The translations under genes and the position numbers were made by a program. A stretch of 64,000 nucleotides of DNA from Microbacterium sp. VKM Ac-2870. Its GTDB lineage: Bacteria > Actinomycetota > Actinomycetes > Actinomycetales > Microbacteriaceae. The stretch covers positions 62,461 through 126,460 of the forward strand of contig NZ_JADKSH010000001.1 of assembly GCF_015350795.1 (NCBI RefSeq), written 5' to 3'. Under the pieces are notes generated by a model, which saw only the letters and a program-made list of their open reading frames with translations, was not told the DNA's origin and did no database searches. Positions 45,359 through 54,455 of the stretch are shown piece after piece (position 1 is the first letter of the stretch; each line of letters begins with the position of its first letter).

Positions 45359-46174
45359 TCAGTCGCGCCTCAGCCATCCGGTGACCGCCTCGCGGAACGC
45401 CTCGGGCTGTTCGACCCACGGATAGTGTCCGCAGTCGCTCAGCCAGACGATCTCGGCGCCGAGCGCCTCGGCGTAGTCGGCGACCGGCTGCACGCCGGTG
45501 AGTAGATCGCCGTCCCCCGCGACGACCAGCGTCGGCGGGAGCGCGGCGTGGCGGATACGCTCGGCCCCGTCGGTCGGGATGTCGCTGAACCACGCGGATG
45601 CCGCGGCCAGACTCACCGCTCCCACGCGGGCGTGGGCCTGCTCCATCGCTGTCCAGCGCGCGTACCCGGCGGCTGACTGTCGCCGGAACTGGTCGACGAA
45701 CGCCTCATCGTCGGAGGCCGTGGGCTCGGTGAGCGCCGCCAGCGCGGCGGCGACCTCGGGTTCGGCGCGGCCGGCCCCGACGCTCTCCGCATCCCACGGC
45801 GTGCCGGTCAGCCAGGTCGCGGGGGGCGTGACCAGCGCGAGCCGGGCGACGCGATCGGGGAAGCGCACCGCGGTCGCGAGGGCCAGCCGTGTTCCGGCGG
45901 AGTGTCCGAGTACGCGCGCCGAGGGGAGTCCGAGGGCATCGAGCAGGGCGACGACGTCATCGGCATCCGTCCACCATCCGCGGGAGAGGCCGCGACTCTG
46001 CGATGTTCCGCGCGGATGCAGAACCACGATGCGCGCGTACGCGCCGATGCCGGCCAGATCCTCGAGGTACTCGGGATCGCGGCACGGGCCGCCGGGCAGC
46101 ACGATCAGCGGGGGAGCGGCGGCGTCTCCCATGGTCGACACGGCGAACGGAAGATCGAGATCGAGGCGCTCCAC
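45359..46174 (-). CDS. alpha/beta hydrolase
   Basis: 271 residues. Nucleophile elbow GHSAGTRLAL (Ser in GHSAG), oxyanion region VLPGGPCRDPEYL, C-terminal Asp/His region (VAGDGDLLTG, SDCGHYPWVEQP). Proline iminopeptidase-like subgroup suggested by GGPC and HPRGTSQS. GTG 46174, leaderless. Convergent with prfB with no spacer. Confidence 0.87.
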   Translation of the reverse strand: MERLDLDLPFAVSTMGDAAAPPLIVLPGGPCRDPEYLEDLAGIGAYARIVVLHPRGTSQSRGLSRGWWTDADDVVALLDALGLPSARVLGHSAGTRLALATAVRFPDRVARLALVTPPATWLTGTPWDAESVGAGRAEPEVAAALAALTEPTASDDEAFVDQFRRQSAAGYARWTAMEQAHARVGAVSLAAASAWFSDIPTDGAERIRHAALPPTLVVAGDGDLLTGVQPVADYAEALGAEIVWLSDCGHYPWVEQPEAFREAVTGWLRRD

Positions 46175-46180
46175 ATTCCC

Positions 46181-46186
46181 ACGCTA
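46181..46186 (-). promoter_or_regulatory. -10 box of the alpha/beta hydrolase (leaderless)
   Basis: TAGCGT, 6 nt before GTG 46174. Confidence 0.55.
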
Positions 46187-46272
46187 GCGCTGCGTGTGCG
46201 GCGATCATCGCTGCCACCGAGCCCCGTCGACACGCGGCGAGTGTCGCACCCGGCATCCGACGATCACCGACG

Positions 46273-46278
46273 TAGGCT
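46273..46278 (+). promoter_or_regulatory. -10 box of ftsEX
   Basis: TAGGCT, 9 nt before ATG 46288. Confidence 0.5.
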
Positions 46279-46287
46279 CGTCGAGTC

Positions 46288-47343
46288 ATGATCCGGTTCG
46301 AGCACGTCACCAAGAAGTACCGAGGGACCAGTAAGCCGGCGCTGAGCGACGTCGACTTCGAGGTGCAGCGCGGGGAGTTCGTCTTCCTCGTCGGCGCGTC
46401 CGGCTCGGGAAAATCGTCCTGCCTGCGTCTCATCCTGCGCGAAGACAGCCCGAGCGAGGGGCGCGTCGTCGTGCTCGGTCGCGATCTGCGGTCGCTGTCG
46501 ACACGCAAAGTGCCTTACTTCCGCCGGCACATCGGCTCGGTGTTCCAGGACTTCCGTCTACTGCCGAACAAGACCGTGTTCCAGAACGTCGCGTTCACGC
46601 TGCAGGTCATCGGGGCTTCGCGCGGATTCATCCAGCAGGCCGTGCCCGAGGCGCTGGCGCTGGTCGGCCTCGACGGCAAAGAGAAGCGCCTGCCCCACGA
46701 GCTCTCCGGCGGTGAGCAGCAGCGTGTGGCCATCGCCCGTGCGATCGTCAACCGCCCTCAGATCCTCCTCGCCGACGAGCCCACCGGAAACCTCGACCCG
46801 GCGACCTCGATCGACATCATGCAGCTGCTGTCGCGCATCAACGCGGGCGGCACCACCGTGGTCATGGCGACACACGAGGCCGGCTTCGTCGACCAGATGA
46901 AGCGTCGCGTCATCGAGCTGCGCGGCGGCGTCATGATGCGCGACGACCGCCACGGCGGCTACGGCGACACCTCTTCACTGCCCTCGCTCACTCCGCAGGT
47001 CGAGAAGGGGGCTGCTGCGACCGCAGCGCTCACCGCCGTGCTCGAACTGCAGCGCGAGATCGCGCAGTCGCCGGTCGAGCCCGTGCCGCCGCGCACGCGT
47101 ACGGCTCCGGATGCCGCGGCATCCGCCACTGCACAGTCCCGCCCGAATGCGCAGCCGCCGATGCAGAGACCTGCGCCGCTTCCGCCGGAGCCGGCGCCGC
47201 AGACCCGGCCCATCTCCATCGATGCTCCGGAGGTCGATCTGGGCGAGCTCGGCCTCGGCGACATCGACCTGGGCAAGCTGGGCGTCGCCGACCGCGTGCG
47301 CCGAGACACCGACGAGAACGACGAAGTGGGACCCACCTCATGA
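46288..47343 (+). CDS. ftsE: cell-division ATPase FtsE
   Basis: 351 residues. ABC ATPase domain in the first 225: Walker A GASGSGKS (36-43), signature LSGGEQQRVAIARAI, Walker B ILLADEPTGNLDP. The C-terminal 125 residues are an Ala/Pro-rich disordered extension ending in an acidic helix (EVDLGELGLGDIDLGKLG), absent from the usual 220-230-residue FtsE. Acts with FtsX to control peptidoglycan hydrolases at the septum. Stop overlaps ftsX ATG. Confidence 0.95.
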   Translation: MIRFEHVTKKYRGTSKPALSDVDFEVQRGEFVFLVGASGSGKSSCLRLILREDSPSEGRVVVLGRDLRSLSTRKVPYFRRHIGSVFQDFRLLPNKTVFQNVAFTLQVIGASRGFIQQAVPEALALVGLDGKEKRLPHELSGGEQQRVAIARAIVNRPQILLADEPTGNLDPATSIDIMQLLSRINAGGTTVVMATHEAGFVDQMKRRVIELRGGVMMRDDRHGGYGDTSSLPSLTPQVEKGAAATAALTAVLELQREIAQSPVEPVPPRTRTAPDAAASATAQSRPNAQPPMQRPAPLPPEPAPQTRPISIDAPEVDLGELGLGDIDLGKLGVADRVRRDTDENDEVGPTS

Positions 47344-48254
47344 GGATGCAACTGATTCTCGGCGAGGCACTCACGGGGCTTCGCCGCAACGCATCGATGG
47401 TGATCTCCGTCGTGCTGGTGACCTTCGTGTCGCTGACCTTCGTCGGTGCGGCCATGCTCATGCAGATGCAGATCGGGAAGATGCGCGACTACTGGTCCGA
47501 CCGCGCGCAGGTGTCGATCCTCATGTGTCGTGCCGACTCGACGGCGACGACGTGCGCCGACGGTGCGGCCACGCAGGAGCAGATCGATGCCGTTTCGCAG
47601 CGGCTGTCGAGTCCCGCGCTCGGCGGTGTCGTGCGCGATGTGCGCTTCGAGTCGTCGGACGAGGCGTACCAGAACCTCCTCAAGCTCTACGGCGACGAGT
47701 ACAAGGACTACGTCACTCCCGCGCAGCTGGGTGACACGTACTTCGTGGGCCTCGTCGACCCGGAGAAGGCCGACGTCATCACCGAGGCGTTCAACGGGGC
47801 AAAGGGTGTCGAAGGCGTCAAGAACCAGCTGCAATACCTCGAGCCCCTGTTCTCGGCGCTGACCATCGCGACCTACATCGCCGTCGGCATCGCCGGGCTG
47901 ATGCTGATAGCGGCCGTGTTGTTGATCGCCACGACCATCCGCCTGTCTGCGTACGCGCGAAGACGGGAGGTGGGCATCATGAGACTCGTGGGCGCCTCGA
48001 ACCGTTTCATCCAGACGCCGTTCATCCTCGAGGGCGTGTTCGCGGCGTTCATCGGGTCGGTGATGTCGGGAGCCGCGATTCTCGTCGGCGTGCACTTCGG
48101 TGTCGATCAGTACCTCAAGGGTCGCGTGACCTTCATCACCGACTGGGTGGACCTCGGCGACGCAGCCATCGTCATCCCGATCATCATCATCATCGGTCTG
48201 GTTCTCGCCGCGCTGTCGGCAGGCTTCGCGATCCGGCGGTGGCTGCGGGCGTGA
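47340..48254 (+). CDS. ftsX: cell-division permease-like protein FtsX
   Basis: 304 residues, four TM helices (one N-terminal, three C-terminal) with a large extracellular loop after TM1 that carries two cysteines (ILMCRADSTATTCADG). Transduces FtsE ATP hydrolysis to periplasmic hydrolases. ATGA overlap with ftsE. Confidence 0.95.
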   Translation: MRMQLILGEALTGLRRNASMVISVVLVTFVSLTFVGAAMLMQMQIGKMRDYWSDRAQVSILMCRADSTATTCADGAATQEQIDAVSQRLSSPALGGVVRDVRFESSDEAYQNLLKLYGDEYKDYVTPAQLGDTYFVGLVDPEKADVITEAFNGAKGVEGVKNQLQYLEPLFSALTIATYIAVGIAGLMLIAAVLLIATTIRLSAYARRREVGIMRLVGASNRFIQTPFILEGVFAAFIGSVMSGAAILVGVHFGVDQYLKGRVTFITDWVDLGDAAIVIPIIIIIGLVLAALSAGFAIRRWLRA

Positions 48255-48339
48255 GATACACTGATGGGCTGCCGTGTCTGCGGCATCCCGTCGATCGTCG
48301 GCGGACCACTCAGCAGGACCAGTCAACGAAGGATCAGCC

Positions 48340-48816
48340 ATGCCCAGGGAACGCGGGGAGAAGGTCGTCGCGACCAACCGTCGCGCGCGCCACGATTACG
48401 CCATCGAGAAGACGTACGAGGCGGGCCTGGTGCTCACGGGCACCGAGGTCAAGTCACTGCGTCAGGGCCGGGCGAACCTGAGCGACGGTTACGCGTACAT
48501 CGACGGTGGTCAGGCCTACCTCGACGCCGTGCACATTCCGGAGTATTCGCAGGGGCACTGGACCAACCACGCCTCAAAGCGCACCCGCAAACTGTTGCTA
48601 CACAAGGAAGAGATCGTCAAGCTCTCGCACGCGGTGAGCGCCGGCGGATACACGCTCGTTCCGCTCAAGCTCTACTTCTCCGATGGCCGCGCCAAGGTCG
48701 AGATCGCGGTGGCCAAGGGCAAGCGCGAGTTCGAGAAGCGCCAGACGCTGCGCGAACGCGAAGACAAGCGCGAGGCCGAACGCGCCATGCGCAGCCGCAA
48801 CCGCCTCGGCGAGTAG
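48340..48816 (+). CDS. smpB: SsrA-binding protein SmpB
   Basis: 158 residues. [28 protein letters not shown] and the basic C-terminal tail ([11 protein letters not shown]). Delivers tmRNA to stalled ribosomes. ATG 48340 preceded by GAAGGA. The tmRNA gene itself lies 0.8 kb downstream. Confidence 0.97.
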   Translation: MPRERGEKVVATNRRARHDYAIEKTYEAGLVLTGTEVKSLRQGRANLSDGYAYIDGGQAYLDAVHIPEYSQGHWTNHASKRTRKLLLHKEEIVKLSHAVSAGGYTLVPLKLYFSDGRAKVEIAVAKGKREFEKRQTLREREDKREAERAMRSRNRLGE

Positions 48817-48832
48817 TCCGGGACTCCGGCCG

Positions 48833-49486
48833 TCACCGCGCGACGAATCGCGCTTCCACTCCCGCCGACACGACGATCTCATCGGGGCGGAACTGCACCG
48901 CAGAGCCGGCCGCGTCGAACGCGGCGGCTTTCGCCATCGATCGGGCCGGGGGAGCGGATGCCGACCCCAGCAGCCCCAGGTCGGCGATCTCGATCGGCCG
49001 CACATCGTGACGGCCGATCGCCGCGGCGTACGCGCTCGCGCGCGCGACGGCGACAGCCACGGCATCCGTCGCGACCGCGCGTTCGATCCGCGTCCGCGTT
49101 TCGGGTGTGAGCTGCCACTCAACAGGGCCGACCTGCAGGCCGTCCGTCGCGGCGATGGTGTTGAGCCACTCCGAGAGGACGAGGGGATCGGCGAAGGTTG
49201 CCGAGAAGTCCACCGACGCGTGATGCACCAGCTCGAGTTGCTTTCCCTCGCTGTTCCACGGCCGGTCCGCCCAGACCGACATGCGCGCGCTCGTCCAGTC
49301 GATGAGCGTCCCCGTCCCCGCCAGAGCGGTGAGGTCGGCCCGCAGCGGCTCGCTCAGTGCGGTGACGCGCTCGACGACGGCGCTGCGCGTCGGCCCGTCG
49401 GCGGATGCCGTCACGTGCGCGACGGCACGCTCGGGGAGCACGCTCGTCTGACTCTCGCCACGGACGGTGATCGTGACATCGCTCAT
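48833..49486 (-). CDS. SIMPL domain (DUF541) protein
   Basis: 217 residues. Starts MSDVTITVRGESQTSVLPERAVAHVT and has the alternating amphipathic pattern of the SIMPL/DUF541 family (VVERVTALSEPLRADL, then RARASAYAAAIGR-type helix). Unlike most members no signal peptide is present, so it looks cytoplasmic. ATG 49486 has TACAGT 7 nt upstream. Confidence 0.85.
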   Translation of the reverse strand: MSDVTITVRGESQTSVLPERAVAHVTASADGPTRSAVVERVTALSEPLRADLTALAGTGTLIDWTSARMSVWADRPWNSEGKQLELVHHASVDFSATFADPLVLSEWLNTIAATDGLQVGPVEWQLTPETRTRIERAVATDAVAVAVARASAYAAAIGRHDVRPIEIADLGLLGSASAPPARSMAKAAAFDAAGSAVQFRPDEIVVSAGVEARFVAR

Positions 49487-49493
49487 GGGGTAA

Positions 49494-49499
49494 ACTGTA
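49494..49499 (-). promoter_or_regulatory. -10 box of the SIMPL gene (leaderless)
   Basis: TACAGT, 7 nt before ATG 49486. Confidence 0.5.
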
Positions 49500-49585
49500 A
49501 TGCTCGGGTGCCGACGGCATCCGATGACAACTCCACAGTGTGACAGTGGCTCATTCGCCGCAAGGCACTTCACTGCAAGGCACAA

Positions 49586-49952
49586 GGGGCTGATCGGTTT
49601 CGACAGCGTCTGTGAATCTGCGAGAAGCGGGCCGAGGATGCAGAGTTATCTCGTTAACGATCTCTGCGAAACTACAAGTGCCGAATCCAAGCGCACTGAC
49701 TTCGCCCTCGCTGCCTAAGCGAGCCCGATAGTCCGTCAGACCGTGTGTGACCCCGCCACGGATCCTGGCGTCATCTAGGGGTCTTGCTGTGTGACGGCGT
49801 CTGGACGTCACACGGGACTCTTTCCAGGCTGGGCTTGTCGACTTAGGTGTCTGTGACAAAGGTCGGAGCCGAGCAGAACGTCTTCACAGACTGCGCCCGG
49901 AGAAAACGCAGTATCCCAGCGTTGGACGGGGGTTCGATTCCCCCCAGCTCCA
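49586..49952 (+). ncRNA. ssrA: tmRNA
   Basis: 367 nt. Acceptor stem GGGGCTG/CAGCTCC with T-arm GGTTCGATTCC at the 3' end; CCA not encoded. The tag frame is AESKRTDFALAA followed by TAA at 49716-49718; the resume codon is probably GCC at 49680, judged from frame and comparison with other tags. Works with SmpB, encoded 0.8 kb upstream. Confidence 0.95.
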
Positions 49953-49973
49953 CGACGTCACTGTCACAGGCGT

Positions 49974-50008
49974 AGGCCCCGGCATCCGATTCATGGATGC
50001 CGGGGCCT
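49974..50008. terminator. terminator of ssrA
   Basis: Perfect 14-bp stem (AGGCCCCGGCATCC and complement) with a 7-nt loop, 21 nt past tmRNA; the stem itself contains both orientations of the abundant octamer. Confidence 0.85.
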
Positions 50009-50018
50009 TCGTCGTCTG

Positions 50019-51263
50019 TCAGCTGGCCGTGCGCTTCGTGCGACGGCGCATCAGCAGGATGCCGCCGGCGATGAGCAGTGCGCCGCCGATACCGCCCACG
50101 ACCACCACGCCCGTGTCGTCGCCACCGGTGGCGGGCAGCGTGGCCTTGGTGCTGGCGTCGGCCGCTGGCGTCGCCGTGGAGGCCCCGCTCGGCGCCGGCA
50201 GTGCCGCGTTCACCACGTAGCGGGCGACGGTGGTGCCGTCCTGCGCCGTGATCGTGATGGTCACTGTGCGCCCCGCTACCGTCGTGGAAGCTGTGGCATT
50301 CGGATTCGTCGTCGTGACCTTCACAGCGCTGGCGGCCAGCGTGGTCTGCGGGTCGGTGATCGTCGAGCCGGCCGTAGTGGCTGCGGCATCCAGGGGCACG
50401 GAAACTCCGTCGACGGTGATCGCCGCGGCGGTCGCGTCGTTGGAGACCAGGAGGTTGGTGCGCAGCGCCGTGACGTCCTGGTCGGTGAGGCCGATCGTCG
50501 TGCGCAGGTACGCGTCGATGCCGCCGTACTTCGAGGCGACGTCGGATTCGAATGTGCCCTGCAGCAGCTGGGGAGTCGCCCACCCGACCTTCAGCTGGGT
50601 GTTCGACAGCAGGTAGTCGTGCAGGATGTCGGACTCGCTGACGCCGAGAATGTTGTAGAGGAGGTCCATCACGGTGCCGGTGCGGTCCATGCCGTGCGAG
50701 CAGTGGATGAGCACGGTCCCCGTGGTGTCCTGAGCGATGAGGCGGAGAATCTGCGCGTACGCCGTGATCATGGGTCCACGATCGGTCGGACCGTTGTAGC
50801 CCTTGTCGACGAGGTCGTGGTACATCACGGTGTCGTCGGGATAGTTGCCGTCGGCGCCGAACATGGAGATGTTGACTGCCTTCGCGCCGGGGATCGGCAC
50901 ATCGGGCTTCGCGGCGATCTGGGTGGGCGTGCGAAGGTCGATGACGAGGTTCACGTGGTACGTGGTCGCCAGGGTGGCGGCGCCGTCGCTGGTGATCTTG
51001 TCGAGCGACTCGGTGCGCAGCAGACGCGGCGCGTTCACGAGCTGGCCGTTGAGGCCGGTGAACGATCCGAGCTCACGGCCGTTGACGAGGCCAGAGACGT
51101 CGGTGATGGCGTGGTCCTTCGCGGTCAGCGGGGGCTGGTTGGAGGAGTCGTCGGCGCTGGCGCTCGTGGCGCTCAGACCGACAGAGCAGACGACGGCGGC
51201 GGCGACGAGGGTAGTCGCGCCGAGTCGGCCAAGGATTCCGCGTCGGGTGCGGTGCGTGATCAC
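50019..51263 (-). CDS. LPXTG-anchored secreted tyrosine phosphatase-like protein
   Basis: 414 residues. Signal peptide (about 1-37, cleavage near SASA-DD), phosphatase domain with the Cx5R loop HCSHGMDRTG (Cys188, Arg194) as in the Tyr_phosphatase 3/DSP family, then a Thr/Ala-rich repeat-like region and a sortase signal LPATG (376-380) plus TM and RRRTKR. It should sit on the cell wall. GTG 51263 has AAGGA upstream. Confidence 0.87.
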   Translation of the reverse strand: MITHRTRRGILGRLGATTLVAAAVVCSVGLSATSASADDSSNQPPLTAKDHAITDVSGLVNGRELGSFTGLNGQLVNAPRLLRTESLDKITSDGAATLATTYHVNLVIDLRTPTQIAAKPDVPIPGAKAVNISMFGADGNYPDDTVMYHDLVDKGYNGPTDRGPMITAYAQILRLIAQDTTGTVLIHCSHGMDRTGTVMDLLYNILGVSESDILHDYLLSNTQLKVGWATPQLLQGTFESDVASKYGGIDAYLRTTIGLTDQDVTALRTNLLVSNDATAAAITVDGVSVPLDAAATTAGSTITDPQTTLAASAVKVTTTNPNATASTTVAGRTVTITITAQDGTTVARYVVNAALPAPSGASTATPAADASTKATLPATGGDDTGVVVVGGIGGALLIAGGILLMRRRTKRTAS

Positions 51264-51491
51264 TGTTTTCCTTACAGTCGAGGGACGGTCGTCCGGCCTC
51301 GCGCACGCCGTTCGGGTGCGGCGAGGGGGCGGACGATCGTCCAGACTGCGGTGTGCGGACGGCGAGAACTGCAACGTCTGATGAACCCGCGCTGACCAGG
51401 GTCGATGCGTATCGCCAGCGTCGACTATGTGGTCACTGGGAATCCGACCGCGACCGTGTGTCGCAGGTGGGCGGCGCTACGTCAGCTGCCG
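51264..51491. other. spacer with no gene
   Basis: 228 bp between the phosphatase start and the lipoprotein stop. I see only the phosphatase ribosome site and no ORF or hairpin I can support. Confidence 0.5.
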
Positions 51492-52091
51492 TCAGCGGGT
51501 CGCCGTGACGGGCATGAGCAGCAGGCTCTGCTTGGTGTCGGAGACGGCAACCCAGCCGTCGCCGAACTGATACGTCATGCCGTGGCCGGTGTCGTCGGTG
51601 TTGATCGCCTGCGCGGGGTCTTGGGTGATGTAGAAGCCGGATTCGGCAGGCTCGCGGCGCCAGCCTTCTTTCTCGAGCTGGGCGGCGGCCGTCGCGGCTT
51701 TGTCGGAGGTGATCGGGGCCCATCCGAAGTCGATGAGGTTGCCCGACGAGACGGAGTAGTTCGCCCAGGTGCAGATGATGCCGTTGTCCAGTGGTGCGCT
51801 GGGCGGCTGCGTCTCGAAAGTGAAGGGCTTCTGCTTGTACGTCCACCCCTTGGCCTTGAACTCCGCGAGGGTATCGGGCTCGATCATCTGCTCGCAGTTG
51901 CCCACGGCGCTGCTGGTCTCTGTGGGCAACGGGGTGGGCTCGCCTGCCGCGTCGGTCGGCGTGGGCGAGACGGCGTTGCCCGTGGTGGTGGGGGCAGGCG
52001 ACGGCGTGGACGTCGCGCACGCGCTGAGCAGCAGCACCGAAGCGAGAGCGATCGCGGAAAGGGCGAGGGGCGCGAAGCGAGAACGTGTCAT
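51492..52091 (-). CDS. lipoprotein
   Basis: 199 residues. Signal peptide with lipobox LLSAC (Cys near 27), then a Ser/Thr/Pro-rich linker (TPSPAPTTTGNAVSPTPTD) and a small domain with two further cysteines (GNCEQM, IICTWANYS). Function unknown. Lies 17 bp downstream of hisN and probably shares its transcript. Confidence 0.8.
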   Translation of the reverse strand: MTRSRFAPLALSAIALASVLLLSACATSTPSPAPTTTGNAVSPTPTDAAGEPTPLPTETSSAVGNCEQMIEPDTLAEFKAKGWTYKQKPFTFETQPPSAPLDNGIICTWANYSVSSGNLIDFGWAPITSDKAATAAAQLEKEGWRREPAESGFYITQDPAQAINTDDTGHGMTYQFGDGWVAVSDTKQSLLLMPVTATR

Positions 52092-52108
52092 CGGTGCTGT
52101 CCGGTCGG

Positions 52109-52951
52109 TCAGAGGGTGGCGGCGTCGGGAGCGCCGAGGAGAGTGAGGAAGTCGGAGTGGAGGACGCCGTTGGTGGCGAGAGAGGAACGCGATGAAATCG
52201 AGTCGGCGCCGTCGATGTCGGTGAACCGGCCGCCGGCCTCGTGCACGATCGGCACGAGCGCGGCGATGTCGTACTCCTTGACGCCGAACTCGGCCACGAA
52301 CTCGAGGCGGCCCTCGGCGAGCAGCATGTACGGCCAGGTGTCGCCGTAGCCGCGGTCGCGCCAGACGGCACGGCTGAGGCGCAGGAGGTCGTCCGTACGT
52401 CCGACGTCGTCCCATTGGGCGATCGACTGGAAGCTGACGCTGGCGTCTGCCATCGTCGCGACCGACGAGACGCCGAGGCGGCGCGCGCCGCCCTCGGGGG
52501 TGTTCGTCCATGCGCCCTGTCCGGATGCCGCCCACCAGCGCCGTCCGAGAGCGGGTTGACTGGCGACGCCGACCCGTGGAACGCCGTCGATCGCCAGCGC
52601 GATGAGGGTTGTCCACATCGGGATGCCCTTGAGGTAGTTGGCCGTGCCGTCGATCGGATCGATGATCCACTGGCGGTGGGCGTCACCCGACGTTCCGTAC
52701 TCCTCGCCCAGGATGCCGTCGTTCGGGCGCTCGGTGGCCAGGATGCCTCTCAGCGCTCGCTCCGTAGCGAGGTCGGCCTCGGTGACATGCGACGCGTCGG
52801 CCTTGAGCTGCACGTCGAGATCGGCGGCGTCGAAGCGCGCCATCGCTACGGCATCCGCCGCCTCAGCGAGGCGCAGCGCAAGCTGAAGATCATCGGTGAG
52901 GTCACCGTCGAAGGGCGTGCTCCAGGCAGACGCGGTGGCGGGGGAGGTCAC
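52109..52951 (-). CDS. hisN: HisN-type histidinol-phosphatase (inositol monophosphatase family)
   Basis: 280 residues. Metal-site motifs GEEYG (82-86), DPIDGTANYL (98-107) and C-terminal KEYDIAALVPIVHEAGG. Could be histidinol-phosphate phosphatase or inositol monophosphatase; no other his gene is near. GTG 52951 chosen because TATCCT lies 7 nt upstream; an upstream in-frame extension to 53059 has no support. Confidence 0.85.
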   Translation of the reverse strand: MTSPATASAWSTPFDGDLTDDLQLALRLAEAADAVAMARFDAADLDVQLKADASHVTEADLATERALRGILATERPNDGILGEEYGTSGDAHRQWIIDPIDGTANYLKGIPMWTTLIALAIDGVPRVGVASQPALGRRWWAASGQGAWTNTPEGGARRLGVSSVATMADASVSFQSIAQWDDVGRTDDLLRLSRAVWRDRGYGDTWPYMLLAEGRLEFVAEFGVKEYDIAALVPIVHEAGGRFTDIDGADSISSRSSLATNGVLHSDFLTLLGAPDAATL

Positions 52952-52958
52952 ATTCCCA

Positions 52959-52964
52959 AGGATA
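52959..52964 (-). promoter_or_regulatory. -10 box of hisN (leaderless)
   Basis: TATCCT, 7 nt before GTG 52951. Confidence 0.6.
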
Positions 52965-53065
52965 CGCTGAGGGGCGGCCTCGATTCGCGACGGGGCGTTC
53001 GGGATGGTAACGTTGTCCCTCGGTTCGACAGTGATCTTCTCGAGAGATTCGGCGGACAACGGAAC

Positions 53066-53141
53066 GCACCTCTAGCTCAATCGGCAGAGCAACTGACTCT
53101 TAATCAGTGGGTTCTGGGTTCAAGTCCCAGGGGGTGCACCA
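53066..53141 (+). tRNA. tRNA-Lys (CTT)
   Basis: Cloverleaf with acceptor GCACCTC/GGGGTGC, anticodon loop CTCTTAA (anticodon CTT) and encoded 3' CCA (53139-53141). Confidence 0.96.
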
Positions 53142-53148
53142 CCGAGCG

Positions 53149-53185
53149 AAGGCCCGGACTCTGAGTGGATCAGAGTCCGGGCCTT
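53149..53185. terminator. terminator after tRNA-Lys
   Basis: Perfect 16-bp stem (starting AAGGCCCGGACT), 5-nt loop, followed by TCTG; also lies past the stop of the convergent MFS gene. Confidence 0.85.
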
Positions 53186-53228
53186 CTGCGTTCCTGGCCG
53201 TCGCTTCCCGAGCTCCCCCGGGGTCCGG

Positions 53229-54455
53229 CTACGCCGCGTCTCCGACGAGCACGGCGGCGGCTTCCTCCCCGGCATCCGCTTCATGTCCGTCGATGCGAGC
53301 CAGCGCACGACGTCCGATGAGAATCGTCGCGGCCGAGACGAGCACCGAGATCGCGGCGAAGACGAACGGCACCGAGGGTGTGAAGGCAGCTGCCAGCGCG
53401 GCGGCGATCGGGGGAGCAGCAGCCCCACCGAGGAAGCGCACGGCGGAGTAGGCCGACGATGCCACCGAACGCGGCAGGTCGGTCGCCTCCATCACCGACT
53501 CGGTGAGGATGGTGTTCATCAATCCCAACAGCAGGCCACCCACGATGATGCAGACCACGAGGCCCGCGGGGGTGCCGACGACCACCGCGGCCACCAGGAG
53601 GTCGATCGCCAGCAGCGGCAAGATCAGCAGCATCGCGGTGCTGCGCGACAGGCGCCGCAGCAGAATCGGAGCGATCCAGACGCTCGTGATCGCGAGCGCC
53701 ACACCCCAGCCGAAGAACGTCAGGCCGATACCCATCGCCCCGAAGCCCAGGGGGAACGGCGAGTAGGCGAGCAGCACGAAGAATCCGATGTTGTAGAACA
53801 GGGCTGCGATCGCCAGCACCGCCAGCGCGGGCTGCGTCAGCGCCGTGAACGGTGCCGACAGCTTCACCGGTGTGCGCTTCTCGTCACCGCCGCGCAGCAG
53901 CGTGAGCACGGCGACGAACCCGACCGCCATCAGCACGACCACGCCGAAGAACGGTCCGCGCCAGCTGATCTCTCCCAGGATGCCGCCCAGCAGCGGTCCG
54001 ATCGCGATGCCCAGGCCGAGGGCCGCCTCGTACAGGATGATCGCGGCTGAGCTGCCGCCCGACGCCGCACCGACGATCGTCGCCAGCGCGGTCGAGATGA
54101 ACAGAGCGTTGCCGAGACCCCACCCCGCGCGGAAGCCGATCACGGCATCGACGCTGCCCGACAGAGCGCAGAGCAGGCCGAACACGACGATCAGGCCGAG
54201 TCCGATGAGCAGCGTCGCCTTCGTGCCGATGCGCGACGAGATCCAGCTCGTGATCAGCATCGCCAGCCCGGTGACGACCAGATAGCTGGTGAAGAGCAGC
54301 TCGGTCTCGACCGGGCTCGCCTTCAGCGACTTGGCGATGGCGGGAAGGATCGGATCGACCAAGCCGATGCCCATGAACGCGATCACACACGCGAAGGCGA
54401 CAGCCCACACCTGGGGCGGCTGGCGCCAAATACTGACCGTGGCGGAGCCGCTCAT
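53229..54455 (-). CDS. MFS transporter, drug-efflux type
   Basis: 408 residues, 12 TM. FMGIGLVDPILPAIA in TM1 and ISSRIGTKATLLIG (motif A). ATG 54455 overlaps the stop of the MarR gene just upstream, so it is probably under that regulator. Confidence 0.88.
   Translation of the reverse strand: MSGSATVSIWRQPPQVWAVAFACVIAFMGIGLVDPILPAIAKSLKASPVETELLFTSYLVVTGLAMLITSWISSRIGTKATLLIGLGLIVVFGLLCALSGSVDAVIGFRAGWGLGNALFISTALATIVGAASGGSSAAIILYEAALGLGIAIGPLLGGILGEISWRGPFFGVVVLMAVGFVAVLTLLRGGDEKRTPVKLSAPFTALTQPALAVLAIAALFYNIGFFVLLAYSPFPLGFGAMGIGLTFFGWGVALAITSVWIAPILLRRLSRSTAMLLILPLLAIDLLVAAVVVGTPAGLVVCIIVGGLLLGLMNTILTESVMEATDLPRSVASSAYSAVRFLGGAAAPPIAAALAAAFTPSVPFVFAAISVLVSAATILIGRRALARIDGHEADAGEEAAAVLVGDAA

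Noticed and set aside
52952-53059. N-terminal extension of hisN
   Set aside because: Low-complexity residues upstream of a good leaderless -10.
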